Below, one piece after another: positions 32,113-42,050 of a stretch of 64,000 nt of DNA (the stretch's first letter is position 1; the number at the start of each line of letters is the position of its first letter). This DNA comes from Saccharomyces uvarum (Eukaryota > Ascomycota > Saccharomycetes > Saccharomycetales > Saccharomycetaceae). A program made the position numbers and the translations under genes. The stretch covers positions 186,001-250,000 of the forward strand of contig OX365943.1 in the NCBI GenBank assembly GCA_947243795.1. The letters run 5' to 3'. The notes beneath the pieces are model-generated. The model saw only the letters and a list, made by a program, of their open reading frames with translations, did not search any database and was not told where the DNA came from.

Positions 32113-32139
32113 GGCCGGATAAGCTTTCCTTATCCGGCC
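32113..32139. promoter_or_regulatory. Perfect palindrome of two opposed GATAAG sites upstream of CUP9
   Basis: GGCCGGATAAG and CTTATCCGGCC flank the 5-bp spacer CTTTC. Each arm contains GATAAG, the core bound by the nitrogen GATA factors Gln3, Gat1, Dal80 and Gzf3. Dal80 dimers are known to favour paired sites. It lies 426-452 bp upstream of the CUP9 ATG. Confidence 0.65.
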
Positions 32140-33428
32140 AATCACACATACCGCACGGCAGCACAGCAGCACTGGGCGTAGGACTCTTTTTGTGTCTCTT
32201 TGAATTGCCCTTTACGAACAGCGCTTGGTCAACTATCAAGAACGGGTTTGACAGAAAAACAGAGAACGATCGAAAATATCTTGCCACGAATCAGGGAGCC
32301 ACCTAGAACACACCGTAGTCCTCTCTGCGCTCGGAAAGTGACAGTTTTTCTTTTGCCGCCTCCATTTTTTGCACACCTCAGAGGGCTGTGGCTCGTCTGC
32401 GTGTTGCGAACGCTAGGGTTTTTAGTTCGGGCAACGCCGACTCCGGGTGCATTTTACAGTGTGAGCAGGCACGGGCCGCGTGGTAGGCACCTTTGCGACC
32501 TAGGGTAGGACATGCACGGCGTCAAAACGTGCACAAGCCTAGTGGGCGAGACTAAGGGCCTAGCGCCAAGCTGCCGGCAGCGCTCCTTTCCCCCGTTGCC
32601 GTTAACGGTCAGGTTGTGAAGACACATACCGAAAAGAAACGCGGGAGGAATTCGTTCTTGTTCGGCAGGGCAAGGTATGTTGTTTCAACCATATTTGCTC
32701 ATTTAGTTCTACTGCCAACTCGTTCGTTTTCTCGCCTGCGCATTCTTTTGCTGCTGGCAAACGCTGCCGTGGGGGCATTTTACTGGCTTGGCGTTCGAAG
32801 TTGTGAAACGTGTTTTTTTAGGGGTCCGCGATCTATTGTGTCGGTCCTAGTTGCTTGTTTAAGGAGTGAAGCGTAACCTTGATAGCTTCCGCCCGCCCCT
32901 TTCCCGTGGGGAGGAGACAAGAAGGGGGTTCAAAGCCGCCGGCTTAATTTCTAATGCCGTTAATGTTGTCCGAAATCAATAAGGCATTGTTCAAGCTATT
33001 TTTTGATCTGGCAACTACAAGCCAAAACGCATGTACTCGCAAACAAGATGGGACAGCTTTAGGAAAAACTACTCTGACAAACTTGAATTGGTGCGAAGTT
33101 ACTTGAACGGTCCAGGATTCATTTGTCGCCTGCGGTTGTTTCATTTGCAAGTATGGCGAGAGTGTTGAACGCTCTGGTGGGAATTTACCTTTCTTTTCAA
33201 TACATGGAGACGTGGCATGTTCGGTGCTTGTATTACATGGGTTCCAGTATGTTTTTCACGTGCAGTAGACCTCTTGTTCCTGGAGTGAAGGGATCTGTCC
33301 CGATCACTCTCTAGAGCAATTTCCGATTGTTGTGTGGCACACTCGAAAGCCTCTCTAGGGGTAGAAGTGTGGAAAAAGTAAGGAGAATCGGAAGGTATTT
33401 CTACGATATGTCTTTGTCCGGGCGAATG

Positions 33429-33461
33429 TACTTGCGAAGATACTTGCGAAGATACTTGCGA
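33429..33461. repeat. 12-bp tandem repeat (TACTTGCGAAGA), 2.75 copies
   Basis: TACTTGCGAAGA occurs twice perfectly, then a third copy stops after TACTTGCGA. It lies 235-267 bp past the TRE1 stop. Confidence 0.85.
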
Positions 33462-33695
33462 GTGACACCTAATTGCCTAATCATTTTTTCTTTAGCCCAA
33501 ACTCCCCGCGAAGATGTCCCGACCGGCTAATTTTAAATGTCCCGTACAGACAAATCTCTATTTCCGTAAGGTTTCGCCTTAAGTCATCTACTCTAAAATC
33601 TAAATTGCCGTGCTATTTCAGGCAAGATGTTTAGGTAATAGGAATATATTTCGAAGATAATTGTCTACGTAAACCGTGTTATATAACTTTTTTAA

Positions 33696-36047
33696 CTAGT
33701 AATTATTTGTGTTTATCTCGTGAAGGTTTTTATTCTCAAGGAAATGACGAGCCGTGTTCTGCAAAATCGTACCCAAGGTATTGAGCTGTTCTTGTACAGA
33801 GGCCCAGTCTTTGACGGCAATAGAATCTCTGATTTCAGGAAATGTCCATGAGCGAAGTGGCTCATCTTTCTCCACCCAGAGCTTGGGACCTAGAATGACA
33901 TTCTTGTAAAACGGCCTTTCCGGTAACCCTTCTTCCAAGCACTGGGTAATGCCAATTAGGGACAGTAAGTAGTTCCACGACCAACGGTTGATGGCTATGA
34001 TGGTGGGCTCTATAGAAGTGCCGCTACCATACATGAGGTCGATCCACCCGCTCTTCCACGTATCGAACTGCAGTCCAGTGCTTTTCCATAACGCCGTACC
34101 TGAAAATACTTCGTCAAAGTTTACGGTGTCGGAACACTCTTTCTGGATACCCTTCAAGGTATTTGAAAGAAAATCTGCGTAGTTTGATACATCGAATGGG
34201 ATCAGTGGGTCGTCGATAAGCTTGAGTGATTTTTCGACAAGGTACATCATCATTTCAGAGAGCATTTCTCCCTTATTTTTATCTCGCAATAAATCCTTGA
34301 CGGTTTCGAATGTATCTTCTACAGTGCCTATAGGAAGCTTTCTGTTCATTACACCAGGCGACGAAATAATCGCTACGGGCATTCCCCGTGCCAGGTACGG
34401 CGTCCAGTCACCGAACTGATGAATGTTATCCACTTTAACATCGAGCCCACGGCTCGTCCCATTCTTTTGGAAAAGGTCTGCTAGCAACGGATGACATTGG
34501 ACGTCCAGAACGCTATTATCATTCCATATGCCGACTTGGCCTACATCTATTATGGTGTATATCTCACTCTTCAGTACTTCTGCTCTCTTCTCCATCAATT
34601 CTGTGGCTCCTGCTTCATTAAACTCCGAACCGCCAAAGGAAATGAAGTAAATATTTCTTAAGGGTTTCCAGTCGAACTTGTACACCATTTCTTGATACAG
34701 TTGAGTCAGAGATAACAAGACAACAGTACCAAAAGAAGGGTACGTAGCACCAAAACTAATAGAGTTCCTTGGTGCGGAAATAACAATTGCCTTTCCGTCT
34801 TGTTCTGACCCTTCAATTTTGCCCACTATATCGTGAATCGGATGTCGTTCCCTAATCGCTGTTTCCACTAGCAGATCGAGTAGACAATCATTGACAGATC
34901 CGCTAAATAAATTATTCGAAAATTTCACACCAGTGTCAGATAATGTAGATAGTATTTTTTCGCCTTCATTAGTAGATATTGGTATTGATGGAATCTTGGG
35001 CAGACATTCAGCGTCAGCAACATCAATTGGGTCCCTTATGGATCCTTCCCATTCAGGCGTAAGTGCGTCACCCGTACCGTTTTGAGGTAAGGCAACAGAT
35101 TTCATTTGTACCACATTTTTATTATCTTTGTATGGTTCAGAAATGAAGATAACCGCCTTAGCGCCATACTCTTGCGCCCTCATCATTTGTTGGAAAACGT
35201 AATCTCCGTAATGTATTAGTAAGATAAAGTCCTCGTTTAAAACCCCTTCATCTTTTAGGGAAACCATATCGTCCAATGATGCTTTGTTTCCATAGATTAC
35301 CGCTGTGTTTTTAAATTCACCATTGCGACTCATCGGGTTGAAATTCTCTTCATTTAATGGGATGTCAAATCCCTCTGAATTACCCCTTGGGTACACGTGA
35401 AGTGAAGCGTTTCCTGGATAATTCGAGTATGCCATGAATTCCTCTTCTCCAGCCAGTCTTATACCATTTTTTTCAAAGGATTCTCTAATGTAATGTCGAA
35501 TAGCTGCATCTCCGCTTGTTCCTGACATGTGAGGCATACTACTGATATACTCTAAATCTCTTTCTATCTTCGAAAGGTCAATCGACTTCTTGGCGTATTG
35601 TAATAGGAGTTCGTGGTCTGAGAATAATCCACTCGAACCCCGGGCTGTCCCATTGGGTAATTTATCACTGGCGATGATCAAAACTGTCACAATAGACATT
35701 ATCACAAGGTAAAATACCCTCCTCATTACTAAAATATTACCAAACTTGCTCAAACACAAATCAAATTTTTCAGACACCAGAGACATTATTTGCGCCAGTG
35801 GATCCACTACCTTTTCCTTCACTGGAACCACTACGTTATTTTCAAAACATATTCGGAATCGTTGAACTTTTTCACTAAAGGCTTCCGACACCTGAGGCTC
35901 TTCTACGCCCATCTCTTCTACATAGACAGGAGGCTCTAATGGTATTTCCATATCTGAGTCAGATATGGGTGTACTCGACACATCCTGTGAGTTACCGGTT
36001 GGCTGTTCAACGTTTGGGACCGCCGTGTAGCCTCTAGTATTTACCAT
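33696..36047 (-). CDS. TRE1: Tre1, transferrin-receptor-like Rsp5 adaptor
   Basis: A 783-residue type II membrane protein, the same length as in S. cerevisiae. The cytosolic N-terminus carries a PPVY motif at residues 39-42, a ligand of Rsp5 WW domains. One transmembrane segment follows at about 111-126 (VFYLVIMSIVTVLIIA). The lumenal part has a PA domain (about 230-390) and a degenerate M28 peptidase-like domain (about 410-600), then a transferrin-receptor dimerisation-like C-terminus. With Bsd2 and Tre2 it brings Rsp5 to metal transporters such as Smf1 for vacuolar sorting and degradation. It is not expected to be an active peptidase. Divergent from SPT14 over 274 bp. Confidence 0.95.
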   Translation of the reverse strand: MVNTRGYTAVPNVEQPTGNSQDVSSTPISDSDMEIPLEPPVYVEEMGVEEPQVSEAFSEKVQRFRICFENNVVVPVKEKVVDPLAQIMSLVSEKFDLCLSKFGNILVMRRVFYLVIMSIVTVLIIASDKLPNGTARGSSGLFSDHELLLQYAKKSIDLSKIERDLEYISSMPHMSGTSGDAAIRHYIRESFEKNGIRLAGEEEFMAYSNYPGNASLHVYPRGNSEGFDIPLNEENFNPMSRNGEFKNTAVIYGNKASLDDMVSLKDEGVLNEDFILLIHYGDYVFQQMMRAQEYGAKAVIFISEPYKDNKNVVQMKSVALPQNGTGDALTPEWEGSIRDPIDVADAECLPKIPSIPISTNEGEKILSTLSDTGVKFSNNLFSGSVNDCLLDLLVETAIRERHPIHDIVGKIEGSEQDGKAIVISAPRNSISFGATYPSFGTVVLLSLTQLYQEMVYKFDWKPLRNIYFISFGGSEFNEAGATELMEKRAEVLKSEIYTIIDVGQVGIWNDNSVLDVQCHPLLADLFQKNGTSRGLDVKVDNIHQFGDWTPYLARGMPVAIISSPGVMNRKLPIGTVEDTFETVKDLLRDKNKGEMLSEMMMYLVEKSLKLIDDPLIPFDVSNYADFLSNTLKGIQKECSDTVNFDEVFSGTALWKSTGLQFDTWKSGWIDLMYGSGTSIEPTIIAINRWSWNYLLSLIGITQCLEEGLPERPFYKNVILGPKLWVEKDEPLRSWTFPEIRDSIAVKDWASVQEQLNTLGTILQNTARHFLENKNLHEINTNNY

Positions 36048-36321
36048 CTCTTTTGTATAGACATATAGGAGCTCACTATGTTCAATGTAACTGATACCTT
36101 AATCTCGACTCAAAAAATTCAGGGTCTACTTATTAAATAATCTCACCTTCCTGCTTTAAGTTTTTCGCTTGTAAGCCGAGCCCTGCCTGTCAAACGAAAT
36201 ATTTTTTACCAACACAATTTCAAAATAACCGATGCCGGTAGCACATTTAGATACCTCTACGAATGCACGAGGCAGTGCAAGGCTGCGCGTTAACTTAAAG
36301 TGAGAGTATCTCAGTGGAATA

Positions 36322-37784
36322 ATGGCCTTCAATATAGCGTATGTTCAAACTAATTTCCTGGAAACACAACTGATTTTCTTTTACTTATGGTACTAACCAG
36401 TGACGCTGAGAAATAAATCAACAAGAATAGAATGCTTTGTGACTTTTTCTATCCACAACTAGGCGGAGTGGAATTTCATATATACCATTTGTCGCAAAAG
36501 CTTATAGATTTAGGTCATTCCGTGATCATTATTACACATGCTTATAAAGATCGAGTTGGCGTACGGCATCTTACGAATGGGCTGAAGGTCTATCATGTAC
36601 CTTTTTTCGTAATTTTTAGAGAAACCACTTTCCCAACAGTTTTTTCAACTTTCCCAATAATAAGAAATATCCTTCTTAGAGAGGAGATCCAGATTGTTCA
36701 TTCCCATGGGAGTGCTTCCACATTTGCCCATGAGGGAATTTTGCATGCCAATACGATGGGATTAAGAACTGTCTTCACAGACCATTCACTTTACGGTTTC
36801 AATAATTTAACCTCGATTTGGGTAAATAAGTTATTGACATTTTCTTTGACAAATATAGACAGGGTTATCTGTGTTTCCAATACATGCAAAGAAAATATGA
36901 TTGTTAGAACCGAATTGAAACCTGATATAATTTCTGTGATTCCGAACGCAGTGGTCAGTGAAGATTTCAAGCCAAGGGACCCTGATAATAGCAACGAGAG
37001 AAAGCAGGGTAAAGACAAGATAGTGATTGTAGTTATTGGAAGACTATTTCCGAATAAAGGGTCCGATTTGCTTACTCGTATCATTCCAAAAGTTTGTTCC
37101 ACACATGAAGAAGTAGAATTTATAGTTGCTGGTGATGGCCCCAAGTTCATTAATTTTCAACAAATGATCGAAACTCACAGACTGCAAAAACGTGTACAAC
37201 TTTTGGGATCCGTTCCGCACGAAAAGGTAAGAGATGTTTTGTGTCAAGGCGATATATATTTGCATGCTAGTTTAACGGAAGCATTTGGTACAATTCTAGT
37301 AGAGGCTGCCTCTTGCAATTTACTGATTGTAACAACCCAGGTTGGGGGTATTCCAGAGGTGCTACCCAATGATATGACTGTTTATGCTGAAGAGACATCT
37401 GTTTCTGATCTTGTTCAGGCAACAAATAAAGCTATCGACATTATAAGAAGCAAAAATTTGGACACATCTTCTTTTCACGATAGAGTGTCTAAAATGTATG
37501 ACTGGCTGGATGTAGCCCAAAGGACAGTTAGCATATACACCGATATTTCTTCTACTTCTTCCACAGATGATAAAGATTGGATGAAAATGGTGGCAAATCT
37601 TTACAAAAGAAAGGGCATCTGGGCTAAGCATTTATATCTATTATGTGGTATTGTAGAGTACATGCTTTTTTTTATTCTAGAGTGGTTATACCCAAGAAAT
37701 GAAATTGACATAGCTCCCAAATGGCCCAAGAAAACAAAATCGGACGAGGAAGTGGAAATTGAAGTAGAAGCAAAGAAAATTTAG
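36322..37784 (+). CDS. SPT14: Spt14/Gpi3, catalytic subunit of GPI-GlcNAc transferase (spliced, two exons)
   Basis: Exon 1 is 36322-36338 (ATGGCCTTCAATATAGC) and exon 2 is 36431-37784, giving 456 residues (about 452 in S. cerevisiae). The protein starts [18 protein letters not shown], matching the known [15 protein letters not shown]. It transfers GlcNAc from UDP-GlcNAc to phosphatidylinositol on the cytosolic face of the ER, the first step of GPI-anchor synthesis. It is a GT4 glycosyltransferase with the EX7E motif EAFGTILVE (E289 and E297), [12 protein letters not shown] and [14 protein letters not shown]. One C-terminal transmembrane helix ([19 protein letters not shown]) precedes a Lys/Glu-rich tail. 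Without the intron the reading frame would start at 36432 and lack the first six residues, so the splice is well supported. Confidence 0.95.
36339..36430 (+). other. Spliceosomal intron of SPT14/GPI3 (92 nt)
   Basis: The 5' splice site is GTATGT at 36339, the yeast consensus. The branch point is a perfect TACTAAC at 36391-36397. The 3' splice site is AATAG at 36430, and only this AG keeps the frame (GC|A ATG CTT). An earlier CTGAG at 36410 would shift the frame. S. cerevisiae SPT14 also has a short first exon at this point. Confidence 0.95.
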
Positions 37785-37863
37785 CATTTATGCATGAAAA
37801 GTATTAAGATATATCAGTTTATTTATTATACTTGAATGTTGTGGACCTGTTTGACTTCGGCGG

Positions 37864-40494
37864 TCATTCTTTATTTGTAACAATGTTCTGTAGCTTAAGG
37901 CGTATTTTTTTCCTCTTGTGTTTCAAATAAGCAATGTAAGAGCAGTCAATTTCATATGACAGTTCATCTCCTTTCAATGATTGACCAAAGTTTAAATCTA
38001 AAACTCGCGAATTATTAACAGAATCTGCCATTTCAATCCTGTAAATATTTACTCCGCGATAAATATCACCTTTAGATTGCACCTCGTTTTTGAAAGTTGG
38101 GGGCTCTTCCAACCAGCTAAGATCAATACCCGCCGGTTTAGCATCTTTTAGTTGTCGTTTGACAGTTTCTCTTAGTTCCCTGATCTCAGAAACCAAGTTC
38201 ATCCTATCAACTTTCTCTCTATCCAAGCACATTCGATTTAAATTGTTATTGCCCTCCACTTGATAAAGATCCAGTTCCATATTTTTCAAACAGCTTAGTA
38301 GGTTGGTATTTTCATCTTTAAGTTTATTTAGCATTTCAGATTTGCAACGATTTTCCTCATTTTCATCATTCAACTCTTTTTGTAATCCTTTGATAATCTG
38401 TTCAAGGTTATTCCTTTCCGAATCTCGTCCAGAAATAACTTCAATTTTAGTCTTCAATTCAGTTAACAAATTTTCCTTTCGAAGCAATTCCTCTTTGAGA
38501 TGACTATTCTCTCCATCCAAACAGCCACTAAGTAAGGAATTTGGAAATTTATCCTTTTTATTATCATTAGTATTCTCTGTATCAACTGACGGCTGACTGA
38601 CATGTTCAGTAAATACAATCTTATTTTCTAGGAGATTTTCTATTTGGGAAAAGAATGTTGTTAGATCTTTTATAGCACAAGCACGTACACGTTTGAAATC
38701 CTGTTTTAAGAAAATCGGATTTGAAAAATATGTGGATAAAATAGATGACAACGTCAAGTCACAAGCAGGACATAGAAGCATAGTTTTATTTTCCTTTGAA
38801 GCTTCATTTTTTTCAACAAATGTGTCAATCTTGGTTGTGACTGAGAACGATACTTCATATAATGAACTAATAAGAGACAACCCATCATCCTCATTTGAAT
38901 TAGTGCTATCTTTTAAAACTGCCAGCAGTTTCGGAGTGATAGTTTTGAAGACCGAGTGAAGTGTTTTGAGTATCAAAGTCACGTCATTATCGAGAAACTT
39001 GTTTTCTTTTAAAAATTCAGTAATAGAAGAGACGATTTCTTGTTTTGGTGAGAACTTTCGTTGTAAAAACTCACTCTGCCACATAGAGAGTTGAACGTTA
39101 TTCACTTTGAAGCTTTGGGTTATTGTTCCCAGATTTTTGATAGCATCTTCCAGTGAATGAGTGTATAGCGCATAACTGATATAACTCAAAACGGTCAAAA
39201 TCGTATAGGCTTCAATATTTTCAATAGAGGAGCTTCTAATGTTTTCGCCTTCTATAACTTCGGCTAAATACTGTAACTGAGAAGAAAGAACCCACATGTT
39301 TTGTTGTGCAAATGGTTCATAAATTTTGTAAAGACTTTTGAGCAATTTATTTTGATACAATTCTTCTTGTAAAGTATTCACTTTTAATTCAAGACTTTGA
39401 AATTTATGAGTTGCCTGTGATTCTGACGACTTTAACATAACACTCAATCTTTCATTTTCTTCAATACACTGATCTGCTAAATTCTGTTTCTGTTCTAATG
39501 CGGATTGCAAGCCAGTCAACTGTAGTGTCAGTTCTTGTTCAAGTTCTACATAAGTAATTCTTAAATGTTCATCAAGTTTCTCTCTTGTGCGCAACTCCTC
39601 CAATTGATCGTTCAAAGCTTTTAAATTACTTGTGAGTAAAATGTTGTCGTTTGTCAGCCTATCAACGATATTAGAGGATTTACTTTGGGCCTCGACTTGG
39701 AGGGTGAGATCGCTGATCATGTTATTGGACTGTTGCAGTTTTGAGCTTAGATCTGATATTTTTTTGGATAATACTGCATTTTCTTCCAATAACTGGGTAT
39801 TCTCCTCAAGTAACTCCTCTTGAACCTTCATGTTTTCGTTATATGACATCTTTGTTTGTTCTAGCGATCCCTGAAGAAGACGGTTTCTTTCCCATAATGT
39901 GCTTTCGTCATCCTTTGATCCTGCTGTTTCGTTTGCAGGATCTAGAATTTTATTAAAATTCTCTAAACGGATCTTCATATCGTTGTTTTCGAATTTTAAA
40001 CTTTTGATTAGTTTGTCCAGTTCGTAAGTTTTGGATAATAAATCAGACTCATTCATACTCAGCCTTTTAATAGCGGCTTTATATTGATCCACCTTTTTTC
40101 CCTCTAATTCACCTTCTTTTGATTTGGAGATTGACAATCCACGTTCTGTTTGTAGCTCCTTAGTTGTTTCCTGCAATGGTCCATCATCCCTTAACATACC
40201 GTTTGCGTTATAGGTTAGATTGTACAATTGCAATGCCTCTCTTTTACAAAAAAGACCGTAATAGGTACCGTTCAAAGCAGTTTTCGCCTCATCCATAACA
40301 AAGTAACGGATACCTTTCACACTTCCATCATTCTTTCCCAATGGTTTATTTAGTTCGATGCCGTACCATATACCTTTAGCAAATTTTGTCTCCCCAATAA
40401 ATTTCACTTGCCCCTTCATCTCGTTAACCCAAACCCAATCCTGTAAACATATTTCTTGTTCATGAGCATTATCCTGAACATGGGCATTGTCCAT
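37864..40494 (-). CDS. NIP100: Nip100, p150-Glued subunit of dynactin
   Basis: An 876-residue protein (about 868 in S. cerevisiae). A CAP-Gly microtubule-binding domain occupies about residues 15-75, with the hallmark GKNDG at 53-57 and GIWYGIELN. Long coiled coils follow (about 115-390 and 680-800, Leu/Glu/Lys/Asn-rich heptads), separated by a globular helical part. Dynactin activates cytoplasmic dynein, which in yeast moves the spindle into the bud neck along astral microtubules. The N-terminal sequence MDNAHVQDNAHEQE contains a doubled NAHxQ unit before the conserved domain. Divergent from MRPL40 by 372 bp. Confidence 0.95.
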   Translation of the reverse strand: MDNAHVQDNAHEQEICLQDWVWVNEMKGQVKFIGETKFAKGIWYGIELNKPLGKNDGSVKGIRYFVMDEAKTALNGTYYGLFCKREALQLYNLTYNANGMLRDDGPLQETTKELQTERGLSISKSKEGELEGKKVDQYKAAIKRLSMNESDLLSKTYELDKLIKSLKFENNDMKIRLENFNKILDPANETAGSKDDESTLWERNRLLQGSLEQTKMSYNENMKVQEELLEENTQLLEENAVLSKKISDLSSKLQQSNNMISDLTLQVEAQSKSSNIVDRLTNDNILLTSNLKALNDQLEELRTREKLDEHLRITYVELEQELTLQLTGLQSALEQKQNLADQCIEENERLSVMLKSSESQATHKFQSLELKVNTLQEELYQNKLLKSLYKIYEPFAQQNMWVLSSQLQYLAEVIEGENIRSSSIENIEAYTILTVLSYISYALYTHSLEDAIKNLGTITQSFKVNNVQLSMWQSEFLQRKFSPKQEIVSSITEFLKENKFLDNDVTLILKTLHSVFKTITPKLLAVLKDSTNSNEDDGLSLISSLYEVSFSVTTKIDTFVEKNEASKENKTMLLCPACDLTLSSILSTYFSNPIFLKQDFKRVRACAIKDLTTFFSQIENLLENKIVFTEHVSQPSVDTENTNDNKKDKFPNSLLSGCLDGENSHLKEELLRKENLLTELKTKIEVISGRDSERNNLEQIIKGLQKELNDENEENRCKSEMLNKLKDENTNLLSCLKNMELDLYQVEGNNNLNRMCLDREKVDRMNLVSEIRELRETVKRQLKDAKPAGIDLSWLEEPPTFKNEVQSKGDIYRGVNIYRIEMADSVNNSRVLDLNFGQSLKGDELSYEIDCSYIAYLKHKRKKIRLKLQNIVTNKE

Positions 40495-40866
40495 TTGCTT
40501 AAAGCTTTAGCGTGCGTTTAATGAAGATTGGTTATGGAATAAAAATTAGAGCTACAGAAAAGAGAATTTCAGCACAAAAATGCCGCTGCATATAAATATC
40601 TTCCCACAGCTATATCAACAGTCTAAGCATAGACACTAGGCTGAAGTAGAATTTCAAACAGTTATAAGTTTTTAGTTTACTTTTACGCAATAATTTTTCA
40701 GCATGTATACGTTTTCATGTTCGTTATTGCCAAATACCCGGCTGAAAAGTGATATGAAAAATAACGACAAGTTTAACTCAAGAGTATTATTCTTGAAAAC
40801 TTCAATTAAGGGCAATTGTAGTTGATCAAGTAGGAATATCGTGGCACATAGAATCAGTAACTCGTC
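40495..40866. promoter_or_regulatory. Divergent NIP100/MRPL40 promoter region
   Basis: This 372-bp non-coding region has no motif I can assign with confidence. A reverse frame at 40672-40887 crosses the MRPL40 start and is a shadow. Confidence 0.45.
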
Positions 40867-41778
40867 ATGTCCGGAAGCTATCAACATTTATCCAACGTTG
40901 GATCACGTGTTATGAAGAGGTTGGGGAATCGACCCAGAAATTTCCTTCCCCATAGTGAAAAGTTCATCAACAAATCTACTCCCGAGTTCATGAAATCAGA
41001 TTTGAAGGATGTAGATGAAGAGACTAGCTTCAAGACCGAAAAAGAATGGAAATTTCTACCGGGAGACAGAGTAGTTATAATGAAAGGAGCTTCCAAGGGA
41101 AACATCGCCATAATCAAATCATTTGATAAAAGAACAAATGCATTTGTACTAGATGAAAATGGACCAACCAAGACTGTTCCCGTTCCTAAGCAGTTTTGGC
41201 TAGAGGGCCAGACCTCCCACATGATTACAGTTCCAACGTCAATTTTAGGAAAGGATTTAAGATTAGTTGCTGATCTCGACGATGAAAAAACCCCAGGACA
41301 GACAAGGACCGTGGCCGTGAGGGATGTTTCATTTAACGGTTCATACTACGATGAAGACTACAAAAAGGTGATGCCATATAGATGTGTAAAGGGCCAACCA
41401 GATTTGGTTATTCCATGGCCTAAACCAGATCCACTCGATGTGAAAACGGATCTGGCCACCGATCCAGCAATTGCTAGAGAACAAACCTTCTGGGTGGATT
41501 CCGTAGTGAAAAGCCCTATTCCAAAGGGCGCAATTCTGAGTATTCGTAACCCTCACTCCAAATACAAGAGGGGTACTTTGACAGCGAAAGATATAGCTAA
41601 ACTGGTGGCACCTCAAATGCCTCTAACTGATGTTAAGAAAGGCTACTTAGAAGAGAAAAAGGAACTAGCTCAAAGAGAAATGCCAAAGTTAACCGAAGAA
41701 GATATGGAAGCCATTGGGGCCAGAGTTTTTGAGTTTTTAGAAAAGCAAAAAACAGAACAAACTGGTCAAAATTTGTAG
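40867..41778 (+). CDS. MRPL40: Mrpl40, mitochondrial ribosomal protein uL24m
   Basis: A 303-residue protein (297 in S. cerevisiae). A KOW motif is visible at about residues 60-95 ([20 protein letters not shown]), typical of L24, followed by long yeast-specific extensions. It is a component of the mitoribosome 54S subunit near the tunnel exit. The N-terminus [23 protein letters not shown] is basic and suits mitochondrial import. The C-terminus is about six residues longer (KTEQTGQNL) than the S. cerevisiae protein. Convergent with COX10. Confidence 0.96.
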   Translation: MSGSYQHLSNVGSRVMKRLGNRPRNFLPHSEKFINKSTPEFMKSDLKDVDEETSFKTEKEWKFLPGDRVVIMKGASKGNIAIIKSFDKRTNAFVLDENGPTKTVPVPKQFWLEGQTSHMITVPTSILGKDLRLVADLDDEKTPGQTRTVAVRDVSFNGSYYDEDYKKVMPYRCVKGQPDLVIPWPKPDPLDVKTDLATDPAIAREQTFWVDSVVKSPIPKGAILSIRNPHSKYKRGTLTAKDIAKLVAPQMPLTDVKKGYLEEKKELAQREMPKLTEEDMEAIGARVFEFLEKQKTEQTGQNL

Positions 41779-42050
41779 TTTATACATTTGTTTTGAATTG
41801 GTTTCAATCAAGTAAAAAATATAGTTATATTCAACCTGTATATAAAAAGCATATAATAACGTTAAAAAAGGATTTAAACATTAGAGCAAACTTATGTCAC
41901 GAATGTTTTTTTTTTTCTTTTCCTGAAAAAAAAAATAAATATGTGTGTATATACAATAGTCTTACCGAATGAAAAAGGCTTAAATACATTTATTTACAAG
42001 AGTAATGACTCCCTCTTTAAAAATTATCTTTCTGTCTCACTGTACCGATG

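Larger units (their letters stand above)
31688..33695. promoter_or_regulatory. Two-kilobase gene-free region upstream of CUP9, to the TRE1 3' end
   Basis: No gene is recognised in this region. The first 350 bp are AT-rich CUP9-proximal sequence. A GATAAG palindrome lies at 32113-32139. From about 32300 to 32900 the sequence is unusually GC-rich for the region and has forward frames of 86-102 codons (32200-32508, 32616-32876) with no known relatives. A 12-bp tandem repeat lies at 33429-33461. The last roughly 160 bp are the TRE1 3' flank. A long regulatory region or an unannotated non-coding transcript are both possible. Confidence 0.5.

Noticed and set aside
32693-32701. TTTGCTCA as a Mac1 copper-response site linked to CUP9 or TRE1
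   Set aside because: Only one copy is present and it lies about 1 kb from either gene. Functional Mac1 promoters normally carry paired sites.
32200-32876. Forward frames of 102 and 86 codons in the CUP9-TRE1 gap
   Set aside because: They lie in GC-rich sequence where stops are rare, show no domain or known relative and have ordinary low-complexity composition. Kept only as part of a finding about the region.
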